From positions 1-64,000 of the forward strand of contig JAIBEK010000009.1 of assembly GCA_019459145.1 (NCBI GenBank): a DNA stretch of 64,000 bases. Reading direction: 5' to 3'. Source of the stretch: Arenimonas sp. (lineage in GTDB: Bacteria > Pseudomonadota > Alphaproteobacteria > Rhizobiales > Rhizobiaceae). Shown here one piece after another: positions 44,651 to 52,781 of this stretch (the stretch's first letter is position 1; every line of letters starts with the position of its first letter). The translations under genes were made by a program, and so were the position numbers. The notes beneath the pieces were generated by a model that was not told where the DNA came from, did not search any database, and worked only from the letters and a program-made list of their open reading frames with translations.

Positions 44651-46462
44651 TTGTCGACCGGAGCCGAGGCGCTTTTCGCCGAAACGCTGCTGTTGCTGGG
44701 CGGCGCCATCGTCGCGGCCCCGGTCTTCCGCAAGCTCGGGCTGAGCACGGTGCTCGGCTACCTGGCCGCCGGCGTCGTGATCGGTCCGATCGCCCACCTC
44801 ATCACCGGCAGCGGAGACATTCTCGCCGTGGCCGAACTGGGGGTGGTGTTCCTGCTGTTCATCATCGGGCTGGAACTGAAGCCGACGCGGCTCTGGCACA
44901 TGCGCCATGACATATTCGGGCTGGGCACCGGACAGGTGGTGCTGACCGGCCTCGTGCTGACCGGCGTCTGTGTCATGACAGGCGTCACGGACTGGCGCGG
45001 CGGGCTGGTGGCCGGCTTCGGCCTTGCGCTGTCATCGACCGCTTTCGCGCTGCAGATTCTCAACGACAACAATGAATTGAACAGCCGGCACGGACAGCGC
45101 GCCTTTTCGATCCTGCTCTTGCAGGACATCGCGATCGTCCCCCTGCTTGCCATGGTGTCGATCCTTGGCGGAAACACCGAAGGAGACGGGCAATCCGCGC
45201 TCGTCGACATCGCCGTCTCGGTCGGCGCCATCCTGGCGACGATCATGGCCGGGCGTTTCCTGTTGACCCCGCTGTTCCAGGTGATCGCCCGCACCGGCGC
45301 GCGCGAGGTGATGATCGCCGCCGCCCTCTTCGTCGTCCTCGGCTCGGCCATGCTGATGCACGCGGTCGGCCTGTCCATGGCCATGGGCGCTTTCCTGTCG
45401 GGGGTGATGCTGGCCGAATCGTCCTACCGGCATGAGCTCGAGGCCGACATCGAACCATTCCGCGGTCTGCTGCTGGCGCTGTTCTTCATGGCGGTCGGGC
45501 TTTCCATGCAACTGGACGTCATCTGGAACAATCTCGTCGTCATCCTGATTGCCGTCCCGGCCCTGATGGCGATCAAGGCGGGCATCCTCTACGGCCTCTG
45601 TCGGGCGACGGGCTCCGGCCACGACGATGCGATCCGCATCGCGCTGCTGCTGCCGCAGGGCGGCGAGTTCGGTTTCGTGCTGTTCACCACGGCCGCAGTC
45701 GGCGGGCTGATCAGCGCCGCCACCTCCTCGCTGCTGATTGCCATCGTCACGCTTTCCATGGCGCTGATGCCGTTCGGCTCGATCATCACCCGCCGCCTGA
45801 TCAGCGAGGAGACGCGCGAGGAAATCGAGGAGGATTTCGAGGGCGCCGGCTCCGACGTGCTGATCATCGGCTTTTCCCGCTTTGCCCAGATCGCCGCGCA
45901 GATCCTGCTGGCCAGCGGCCGCGACGTGACCATCATCGACGATTCGGCGGACCGCATCCGCCAGGCGGCATCCTTCGGTTTCCGTATCTATTTCGGCGAT
46001 GGCGGACGACTCGACGTGTTGCGTGCGGCCGGCATCGAACGGGCGAAGATCATCGCTGTCTGCACCCAGAAACATGAGATCACCGACAGGATCGTCGACA
46101 TGATCCGGGCCGAATATCCCGATGCGCGGCTGTTCGTGCGCGCCTACGACCGCGTCCACAGCATTTCGCTTAGAAAGCGCGACGTCGAGTACGAACTGCG
46201 CGAGACGCTCGAATCCGGCCTGTTGTTCGGCCGCCGGACGATCGAGGCCCTGGGCGTCAGCGAGGACGAGGCCCATACGATCGCCGAGGATATTCGCCGC
46301 CGCGACGAGGAGCGCTTGAGGATCCAGGTGGCGGACGGCCTGCAGGCCGGCCGGCACATGCTGCACAATCGCCCGGTCCGCCCCGAGCCGCTGGTCAAGC
46401 CGAAACGGCCGACGGCCCTGCCCGAGGCCGACCCCGTGGGTGCCGACCAGGACGGCGCCTGA
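44651..46462 (+). CDS. CPA2 family cation:proton antiporter with RCK domain (KefB/KefC-like)
   Basis: 603 residues from a TTG at 44651 with GGAG about nine bases upstream. Twelve or so membrane helices occupy residues 8-385 (GLSTVLGYLAAGVVIGP, VVFLLFIIGLELKP, ALSSTAFALQIL). A TrkA-N/RCK domain (about 415-535) starts VLIIGFSRFAQIAAQILL, a Rossmann loop without the third Gly. The tail is charged. It likely exports potassium for protons; no ancillary KefG/KefF gene is adjacent. Confidence 0.9.
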   Translation: MSTGAEALFAETLLLLGGAIVAAPVFRKLGLSTVLGYLAAGVVIGPIAHLITGSGDILAVAELGVVFLLFIIGLELKPTRLWHMRHDIFGLGTGQVVLTGLVLTGVCVMTGVTDWRGGLVAGFGLALSSTAFALQILNDNNELNSRHGQRAFSILLLQDIAIVPLLAMVSILGGNTEGDGQSALVDIAVSVGAILATIMAGRFLLTPLFQVIARTGAREVMIAAALFVVLGSAMLMHAVGLSMAMGAFLSGVMLAESSYRHELEADIEPFRGLLLALFFMAVGLSMQLDVIWNNLVVILIAVPALMAIKAGILYGLCRATGSGHDDAIRIALLLPQGGEFGFVLFTTAAVGGLISAATSSLLIAIVTLSMALMPFGSIITRRLISEETREEIEEDFEGAGSDVLIIGFSRFAQIAAQILLASGRDVTIIDDSADRIRQAASFGFRIYFGDGGRLDVLRAAGIERAKIIAVCTQKHEITDRIVDMIRAEYPDARLFVRAYDRVHSISLRKRDVEYELRETLESGLLFGRRTIEALGVSEDEAHTIAEDIRRRDEERLRIQVADGLQAGRHMLHNRPVRPEPLVKPKRPTALPEADPVGADQDGA

Positions 46463-46470
46463 GGCGAGCT

Positions 46471-47364
46471 TCAGCGGCGGATGAAATCCTCGATCCGCAG
46501 TTCCAGTTCGCGCTTGAACTGGTCTTTCAGCACTTCGTTGGCCTCGATGATCTGGCGGGCCTTGAGGAAATCCAGCACCCGGAAGGCATTGACGTCGGGA
46601 CGCAGGAAAATGTCCGGCTGCTTGAGCTTCATCTTGAGCGCGATGTTCGCCTGCATCAGCAGTTGCGTCGCGCCGAACAGGCTGTCGATCCGGTTGGGCA
46701 CGTAGCTGCCGGCCGTGTCCGGCCCGCCGATCACGTCGACGCCGACGACGATGTCGGCGACATCGAGATGGTCATAGGGAACCGGATTGAAGATGCCGCC
46801 GTCGATCATCAGCCGGCCGTCGCGCTGGATCGGCATGAACAGCGCCGGAATGGCGGCCGACGCCGCAAGCGCCTCGTAGAGATCGCCGGTCTCGCAGACC
46901 ACCTCGCACTGGCCGTAATAGTCTGTCGCAATCACCTTGAACGGGATCGCCAACGCGGCAAATTCGCCCGGGATCTGCTTGGGAAGAAAGGCCCTGAGGA
47001 TGCGCTCGAGGTTGAACTGGCCGAGCTTGAAGCCGCCCAGCGCATCGCGCATGGTCGAAGGTCCGAGGTTCCACAGCCTATTGGCGACGTTGGCCCGATG
47101 GCCGATGGTGTCGATGGCGTAGTCGCGGATCTCCCGACCCGTCATGCCGGCGGCCATTCCGGCGCCGAGGATCGCCCCCATCGATGATCCGGCGATCGCC
47201 ACCGGCCTGATGCCCAGTTCGTCGAACGCCTCGATGACTGGGACCTGGGCAAAGCCGCGCGCCCCGCCCGCACCGAGCGCCAGACCGATCGTCGGTCCGC
47301 CGGACGACCGGACAAGCGGCGGCGGCACGACGGTCAGGGCATTCTCTTCCAACTTGGCTGACAT
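46471..47364 (-). CDS. Patatin-like phospholipase (RssA-like)
   Basis: 297 residues. The Ser-Asp dyad is visible as GSSMGAILG (about 53-61) and DGGIFNP (about 199-205), with the oxyanion loop LGAGGARGFAQ. It resembles RssA/YlbK-type bacterial patatins, which hydrolyse acyl lipids on the inner membrane. The gene follows rsmD by 23 bp in the rluB-rsmD-patatin operon and is convergent with the antiporter gene. Confidence 0.92.
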   Translation of the reverse strand: MSAKLEENALTVVPPPLVRSSGGPTIGLALGAGGARGFAQVPVIEAFDELGIRPVAIAGSSMGAILGAGMAAGMTGREIRDYAIDTIGHRANVANRLWNLGPSTMRDALGGFKLGQFNLERILRAFLPKQIPGEFAALAIPFKVIATDYYGQCEVVCETGDLYEALAASAAIPALFMPIQRDGRLMIDGGIFNPVPYDHLDVADIVVGVDVIGGPDTAGSYVPNRIDSLFGATQLLMQANIALKMKLKQPDIFLRPDVNAFRVLDFLKARQIIEANEVLKDQFKRELELRIEDFIRR

Positions 47365-47387
47365 GGAGGGCTCTTGCGCGAGGAACG

Positions 47388-47948
47388 TCAGGCAGGCCTA
47401 TAGGAAAGAAAGTACATTTTCGTGTCACCGAAGCTGCGTTCTTCGATGAACTTGAACACCGGGTCGACCATGACCTCGACATCGGCCCGCTCTTCGAGGA
47501 TGGCCACGGCGCCGGGTTTCAGCCAGCCGCCGGCATGGGCGGCAAAGAGCGCCTTTTCGCCGAGCCCCTTGCCATAGGGCGGATCGGCGAACACCAGATC
47601 GAAAGGCTCGATATTGGAGGCCGGGCCGAGATCCGTCGCGTCACGGCGCAGGATTCGGGCGCGGCCGTGCAGGCCGAGCGCGTCGATGTTTTCCCACAGC
47701 AGGCTGCGGCCCTCGACGCTGTTTTCGACGAACAGGGCCGATTTCGCCCCACGCGATAAGGCCTCTATGCCGACCGCGCCGGTGCCGGCGAAAAGATCGA
47801 GGACGCGAGTGGCATCGAGCAGGCCCGGATGGGCATGCGCCAGAATGTTGAACAGGCTTTCGCGCGTCCGGTCGGTGGTCGGCCGGATGGTGTTGGATTT
47901 CGGCGCGGCCAGGTTACGGCCGCGAAACTCACCGCCGACGATCCGCAC
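47388..47948 (-). CDS. rsmD: 16S rRNA guanine-966 N2-methyltransferase
   Basis: 186 residues. It opens MRIVGGEFRGRNL and contains RPTTDRTRESLFNIL, the SAM-binding VLDLFAGTGAVGIEALSRGA and the catalytic motif FADPPYGKG. All are standard for RsmD. It starts 6 bp after the rluB stop, in the same operon. Confidence 0.95.
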   Translation of the reverse strand: MRIVGGEFRGRNLAAPKSNTIRPTTDRTRESLFNILAHAHPGLLDATRVLDLFAGTGAVGIEALSRGAKSALFVENSVEGRSLLWENIDALGLHGRARILRRDATDLGPASNIEPFDLVFADPPYGKGLGEKALFAAHAGGWLKPGAVAILEERADVEVMVDPVFKFIEERSFGDTKMYFLSYRPA

Positions 47949-47954
47949 CGCCGC

Positions 47955-50033
47955 TTACCTCTTGCCCTTGGCGGGACCGCGGCTGCCCGAAGGCTTGCCG
48001 CCAGAGGGACGACCGCCGGGCTTGCCGGAATACGGATTGGACCCACCGGTTTTCGCGCCGGGCTTTCCACCGAAGGGCTTGCCCGAAGGCTTGCCGCCGA
48101 AGGATTTCTCACCCCTCGGCTTGTCGCCGAACGGCCGGTCGCCCGCCGGGCGGCTGTCGCTGCGAGGGCCACGCGGTTTGTCGCCGAACGGACGATCACC
48201 CGCCGGGCGGCTGTCGGCGCTGCGGGCGCCACGCGGCTTGTCGCCGAACGGGCGATCCCCGCGCGGACGCTCGTCATTGCTGCGGGGGCCTCGCGGCTTG
48301 TCGCCAAAAGGCCGGTCGCCGCGCGGACGGTCCTCACGGGCGCGGGCCTCATAGGGACGCCCCTCGCGCGGGCCGTCGCCACGAGGACGGTCGGTGCGAG
48401 GACGGTCGGAGCGAGGACGGTCGCCGGTGCGCGCCGGGCGCTCCGAACGATCTCCGCGATCGGGACGGTCGCCGAAGCCGCGCTTTGCGCCGAAACCCTG
48501 GCCTTCGTCCTTGCCTCGCGCGGGTTCTTCAGAACGGATCCATTCGCCCTCTTCGTCACGGGTGCGGCTGACCAGCACGCGCGGACCGGGATCGGGACGG
48601 CCGTAATCGGACTTGCCCTTGCGATCCGGGTCGAAACGGTTGGACGACTTGGTCGGCTTGCCGTCCTTGGTCCGGCCATAGCGATTGTCGGTGCCGCCGC
48701 CGGGACGGGCACGGCTGCGCTTCTCCGCAGCCGCGGCCTCGCCTGCCTTCTTTTCCGACACAGGACGGGCGCCGGGCGCCATCCACACATTGGCGGTGCG
48801 GGACGATCCGGGCGTGCGGCGCTGCGGCTTGTCGGCGAAATCGCCACGGCTGTCGCCGCGATCGGTACGTGGGCCAGAGGCGCGCTTGTCGCCGAAGGCG
48901 CCCTTGCCGCGATCGTCGCCGGCGCGCTTGCCCTGCGGCTTGCCGCGTGGCTCCTCGCGGCGCGTATCGAGGCGGCCGAGCGCCTGCTCGCGGCGATCTT
49001 CGGGCTTGCCCTCGCGCCGGCCTTCGTGGCGCGGCTTCTCATCGCGCGCCCATTCGGACTTCGCCGGCCGCGCCTTGGCGGGAGCGGCATCCTCTTCCTC
49101 GTCGATGCCGCCATGGTCGAAGACCGGAGCATCGAAATTGGCCTTGGCTTCCTCGATCAGGCGGGGGCCGAGCTGGTCGCGCAGCATGCGGCCGCGCACC
49201 TCGACCACCTTGCCCTCGGGCAGGTCGCCGAGCTGGAACGGACCGTAGGAAATGCGGATCAGGCGGTTGACCTCGAGACCGAGCGCGCCGAGCACGTTCT
49301 TGATCTCGCGGTTCTTGCCTTCGCGAAGACCCATGGTGATCCAGACATTGTGGCCCTGCTTGCGGTCGAGGTTAGCATCGATCGCGCCGTAGAGCACGCC
49401 GTCGACGGCAATGCCTTCCTTCAGCTTGTCGAGCGCCGGCTGGTCGATCTCGCCATAGGCGCGCACGCGGTAGCGGCGTAGCCAGCCGGTGGTCGGCAGT
49501 TCCAGGACACGCGCAAGACCGCCGTCATTGGTCAGAAGCAGCAGACCCTCGGTGTTGATGTCGAGGCGGCCGATGGACATGACGCGCGGCAGCTCTTCCG
49601 GCAGGTTGTCGAACACCGTGGAGCGACCTTCCGGATCGGAATTGGTGGTCACCAGGCCGGCCGGCTTGTGGTAAAGCCAGAGGCGGGTGCGCTCGATGCC
49701 GCGGATCGGCTGGCCGTCGACCTCGATCGTATCGGCGAAGGTGGCGTTGACCACCGGCGTGTCGAGCACCTTGCCGTTCAAGGTGACGCGGCCTTCCATG
49801 ACCATGCGCTCAATGTCGCGCCGCGAGGCGACGCCGGCGCGTGCGAGCAGCTTGGAAATGCGCTCGGGCTTGACGCCGTCTTCGGCGGCGACCGCCGCCT
49901 GCGGCTTCGCTGCCCTCGGAGCGGGCTTGGGCGCGGGCTTGTCGGCGGCCGTGCTCGGCTTGCGGGTGATCGGCTTGCCGCCGCGGTCGGACGTTTTCGG
50001 TCCGGGGCGCCTGGACTTGTCTTTGAATGTCAT
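47955..50033 (-). CDS. rluB: RluB-type rRNA pseudouridine synthase with long disordered tail
   Basis: 692 residues, over twice the size of E. coli RluB (about 290). After a basic N-terminal arm (1-50) an S4 RNA-binding domain (about 55-105) and the catalytic domain (about 115-300) follow, with the Asp in SIGRLDINTEGLLLL. From about 320 to 692 the chain is a Gly-, Arg-, Lys-, Pro- and Asp-rich tail without fold, containing four GDRPFGDKPRG-type repeats near residues 560-640. Such tails are known in rhizobial RluB and probably bind RNA. It is divergent from tadA. Confidence 0.92.
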   Translation of the reverse strand: MTFKDKSRRPGPKTSDRGGKPITRKPSTAADKPAPKPAPRAAKPQAAVAAEDGVKPERISKLLARAGVASRRDIERMVMEGRVTLNGKVLDTPVVNATFADTIEVDGQPIRGIERTRLWLYHKPAGLVTTNSDPEGRSTVFDNLPEELPRVMSIGRLDINTEGLLLLTNDGGLARVLELPTTGWLRRYRVRAYGEIDQPALDKLKEGIAVDGVLYGAIDANLDRKQGHNVWITMGLREGKNREIKNVLGALGLEVNRLIRISYGPFQLGDLPEGKVVEVRGRMLRDQLGPRLIEEAKANFDAPVFDHGGIDEEEDAAPAKARPAKSEWARDEKPRHEGRREGKPEDRREQALGRLDTRREEPRGKPQGKRAGDDRGKGAFGDKRASGPRTDRGDSRGDFADKPQRRTPGSSRTANVWMAPGARPVSEKKAGEAAAAEKRSRARPGGGTDNRYGRTKDGKPTKSSNRFDPDRKGKSDYGRPDPGPRVLVSRTRDEEGEWIRSEEPARGKDEGQGFGAKRGFGDRPDRGDRSERPARTGDRPRSDRPRTDRPRGDGPREGRPYEARAREDRPRGDRPFGDKPRGPRSNDERPRGDRPFGDKPRGARSADSRPAGDRPFGDKPRGPRSDSRPAGDRPFGDKPRGEKSFGGKPSGKPFGGKPGAKTGGSNPYSGKPGGRPSGGKPSGSRGPAKGKR
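48118..48345 (-). repeat. 57-60 bp tandem repeats inside the rluB tail
   Basis: Copies starting near 48121, 48178, 48238 and 48298 (plus strand) share TTGTCGCC(G/A)AA and about 80% of the bases that follow. They encode GDRPFGDKPRG followed by a variable spacer. The array reads through in frame. Confidence 0.8.
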
Positions 50034-50097
50034 TTGCTGTTTGCCTGTGGTTTGGGCTGTCCTAGCAGGTCAGGGCGGCTTGGTTAAGAGGAAAGTT

Positions 50098-50553
50098 GTG
50101 GACGTGGCGCAGACGGACGGATTCATGGCGGCAGCGCTCGACGAGGCGAAAAAGGCCGGCGAACGCGGCGAGGTGCCGATCGGCGCCGTGGTGGTGGCGG
50201 ATGGCCGGATCGTCGCGCGGGCCGGAAACGAGACGCGGGCGCTAAACGACGTCACCGCGCATGCCGAAATCCTGGCGATCCGTCGTGCCGCAGACGCAGT
50301 CGGCGACGAGAGGCTCTCGGGCGCGGATCTCTATGTCACGCTCGAGCCCTGCACCATGTGCGCCGCGGCGATCTCGTTTGCCCGCATCCGCCGTCTCTAT
50401 TACGGCGCGGAGGATCCGAAGGGCGGCGGGGTGGACAGCGGCGTGCGCTTCTACGCCCAGCCGACCTGCCATCACGCGCCCGAAGTCTATTCGGGGATCG
50501 GCGAGACGGAGGCGGCGGGACTGCTGAGGGACTTTTTCCAGAACCGGAGATAA
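50098..50553 (+). CDS. tadA: tRNA-specific adenosine-34 deaminase
   Basis: 151 residues from GTG at 50098 with GAGGAAA six to seven bases upstream. The zinc-dependent deaminase motifs are TAHAEILAI (His-Ala-Glu) and LEPCTMCAAAI (Pro-Cys-x2-Cys). YYGAEDPKGGGVDSG is also characteristic. It converts A34 of tRNA-Arg(ACG) to inosine and is essential in most bacteria. It is divergent from rluB and convergent with a diguanylate cyclase gene 5 bp away. Confidence 0.92.
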   Translation: MDVAQTDGFMAAALDEAKKAGERGEVPIGAVVVADGRIVARAGNETRALNDVTAHAEILAIRRAADAVGDERLSGADLYVTLEPCTMCAAAISFARIRRLYYGAEDPKGGGVDSGVRFYAQPTCHHAPEVYSGIGETEAAGLLRDFFQNRR

Positions 50554-50558
50554 AGGGC

Positions 50559-51359
50559 TCAGGCCGCGAGCGGGTCGAGCTCCTGGCCGTCGAAGACGAT
50601 GCGATCGCGACCGCCGGCCTTGGCCTGGTAGAGATATTCGTCGGCCCGGCGGAAGGCATCGACCGGATCGAAGCTATCGACGATGGAAGCCACACCGATA
50701 CTCACGCTGATCGGCACACGGCAGCCATCAACCACAAGATCGACGTCCGCCACGGTCTGGCGCATGGCGTCGGCAACGGCGCGCGCCCGTGTCCCGTCGG
50801 CCGGCTGCAAGAATATGACGAACTCCTCACCGCCGATCCGTCCCCACACATCGGCGGCCATCGTCGCCTCGGCAATGCAGGAGGCGATCCGACGCAGGGC
50901 ATCGTCGCCGACCAGATGGCCGAAGGCATCGTTGATGCGCTTGAAATGATCGGCATCGGCCACCAGCAGGGCCGCCGGACCGCGGTGCGCGGGGCCAAGC
51001 TGACCAAGGGTGGAAAACAGCGCCTCCCGGTTGAGCCCACCGGTCAGCGCATCGCGGCGCGCCTTGAAGCGCAGATCCTCGTGCAGGCGCCGGAGTTCGC
51101 CATGCATATCCTCCAGTTCGACATGCATTCGCGCCAGTTCATCGCGCTGGCGCAGGATGACGTCCTTCTGATGGAACTGCCAGAGGCTGGCCGGTCCGCC
51201 GATCACCATCGGGCAGAGTACGCTCATCCAGAAGCCAGGCCCATCCGGATGGCCGCCCAGCAAGGGCACCAGAAGCAGGACGATGGACACGGAAACGACC
51301 ACGGAGGCCGCCATGGCCACCGCCGACTTGATCCATGTAATTCTACTGATGCCGAACAT
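50559..51359 (-). CDS. Membrane-bound diguanylate cyclase (GGEEF)
   Basis: 266 residues. Two N-terminal membrane helices (about 13-34 and 43-58), a short coiled coil (about 65-98, HVELEDMHGELRRLHEDL) and a GGDEF domain (about 105-255). The signature is RIGGEEFVIF, with DADHFKRINDAFGH upstream, so the cyclase should be active. An RxxD inhibitory site is not obvious. No partner sensor is adjacent. Confidence 0.92.
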   Translation of the reverse strand: MFGISRITWIKSAVAMAASVVVSVSIVLLLVPLLGGHPDGPGFWMSVLCPMVIGGPASLWQFHQKDVILRQRDELARMHVELEDMHGELRRLHEDLRFKARRDALTGGLNREALFSTLGQLGPAHRGPAALLVADADHFKRINDAFGHLVGDDALRRIASCIAEATMAADVWGRIGGEEFVIFLQPADGTRARAVADAMRQTVADVDLVVDGCRVPISVSIGVASIVDSFDPVDAFRRADEYLYQAKAGGRDRIVFDGQELDPLAA

Positions 51360-51435
51360 GGCCGCACGCTAGCCGATCGTCAGTTAACGTAACGTGATGC
51401 CGCGCTCCGGCGCGGGCCGGAAAGCGCCCATGCGC

Positions 51436-51915
51436 TCACCCCGCCGCGAATTCCTTCAGCTTGTCGCCGGACAAGCGGTAGCGGATCCATTCCGTCTGCG
51501 GCTCGGCGCCGATCGCGTCATAGACGCGGATCGCCGGCTCGTTCCAGTCGAGCACGCTCCATTCGAAGCGGCCGCAGCCCTTTTCGACGGCGCGCCGGGC
51601 GAGATGGCGCAGCAGCAGCTTGCCGGCGCCGGAGCCGCGATAGTCGGGCGAGACATAGAGGTCCTCGAGATAAAGGCCGTTCTTTGCCTGCCAGGTGGAA
51701 TAGTTGAAGAACCAGACGGCGAAACCGGCCGGCACGCCGTCGACTTCGAGGATGGCCGCCTCGGTGACGGCGCCGGACCCGAACAGCGAGGTCTTGAGGC
51801 TTTCCTCCGTCGCCTCGACCTCATGGCCCGCCTTCTCGAAGACGGCGAGTTCGGTGATGAACCGCAGGATGGTGGCGACATCATCGGACGTCGCGGGGCG
51901 GATCGTAAAATTCAT
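51436..51915 (-). CDS. GNAT family N-acetyltransferase (diamine acetyltransferase-like)
   Basis: 159 residues from ATG at 51915 with GAGGAA upstream. The acetyl-CoA loop is VSPDYRGSGAGKLLL (Q/RxxGxG/A) and the opening IRPATSDDVATILRFI is the GNAT start. The LEDLYV and FEWSVLDWN segments resemble spermidine/diamine acetyltransferases. The substrate is not certain. It is followed by the lipoprotein gene after a terminator. Confidence 0.85.
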   Translation of the reverse strand: MNFTIRPATSDDVATILRFITELAVFEKAGHEVEATEESLKTSLFGSGAVTEAAILEVDGVPAGFAVWFFNYSTWQAKNGLYLEDLYVSPDYRGSGAGKLLLRHLARRAVEKGCGRFEWSVLDWNEPAIRVYDAIGAEPQTEWIRYRLSGDKLKEFAAG

Positions 51916-51960
51916 CGGGATTTCCTCGACACATGCGGACATGAAAAAGGGGCGGGCATG

Positions 51961-51990
51961 AAAAAGGGCAGGCCGTTTACGCCCTGCCCT
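51961..51990 (-). terminator. Terminator between lipoprotein and GNAT genes
   Basis: Stem AGGGCAGG (51965-51972) and CCTGCCCT (51983-51990), 8 bp perfect, 10-base loop. On the minus strand it continues into five Ts. Confidence 0.85.
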
Positions 51991-52019
51991 GTCCATGGAA
52001 AGCCAAAAAGCCTGTCGGC

Positions 52020-52646
52020 TTACTGGAACGGCATCCACCATTGTCTGTTCTGGTTGGCGGCCTTGGCCATCTTCTTGCGACGCTTTTCCTTCTTGGATTC
52101 CGGCTCGCCGAGATCCGTCAGGGCCGTCTCGTCGGCCTTGCGGTATTCGGCCGGCGGATCGGAAAGATAGCGGCGCTGGTCGAGATAGGCGCCCTTTTGC
52201 AGCTGGCGTGCGTCGCGGAAGGCCTGCCACTTCTGTGTTTCGGTCATCGTGCCATTGGTGCCATAGCCGGCGAGCAGCGGCGAGCGGTAGCGCGGATTGT
52301 CGGCATTGGCGTCCGCCTCGGCGACGAGGCGTTCGCGCGCCTGTTCCGGGCTTTCCAGCCATTCCGGATTGTCCTTGCCGGCCAGCGACTGCTGCGGCGC
52401 GGCGAGGTCGGCCTTGGCGGTTTCCGGCGGCATGACCAGAGCCGGGCGCGGATTGTACTTCGTGCCCTTGTTCTTGTTCGGGTCGGAGCCGATCGAGACT
52501 GCCGAGCCGACGTCGTCCACCAATTGCTCCATCGCGGTCTTGTCGGTGCCGTAGGTCGGACTACCGACGCAGCCGGTCAATGCGGAGCATGCGAGCAAAA
52601 GGCCGGCCATCCCGGCGCCAACTCTGAACAATTCTGCCGATTTCAT
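52020..52646 (-). CDS. Lipoprotein of unknown function
   Basis: 208 residues from ATG at 52646. The signal sequence ends in a lipobox LTGC (Cys at about 25), so the protein is lipid-anchored. The rest is polar, with a KYNPRPALVMPPE segment that resembles the short PLVxPP segments of small alphaproteobacterial outer membrane lipoproteins such as DUF3035; the match is weak. The C-terminus is basic (KKEKRRKKMAK) and ends RQWWMPFQ. It follows ileS after 135 bp. Confidence 0.7.
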   Translation of the reverse strand: MKSAELFRVGAGMAGLLLACSALTGCVGSPTYGTDKTAMEQLVDDVGSAVSIGSDPNKNKGTKYNPRPALVMPPETAKADLAAPQQSLAGKDNPEWLESPEQARERLVAEADANADNPRYRSPLLAGYGTNGTMTETQKWQAFRDARQLQKGAYLDQRRYLSDPPAEYRKADETALTDLGEPESKKEKRRKKMAKAANQNRQWWMPFQ

Positions 52647-52781
52647 GAATGCCTTCGAGCCTCGCCGCTGGTTATGCTTTCGCCGACTGTCTTCCATACT
52701 CGCCTGAGCGAAGAATTCGGCCAATTTCAGGCACATTTACCGGATGACCGCCAAAAGCGCAAATCATCCGGTAACATTTCG

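Noticed and set aside
47829..49481. 550-codon plus-strand frame opposite rluB
   Set aside because: Mirror of the repetitive Gly/Arg tail of rluB; no independent support.
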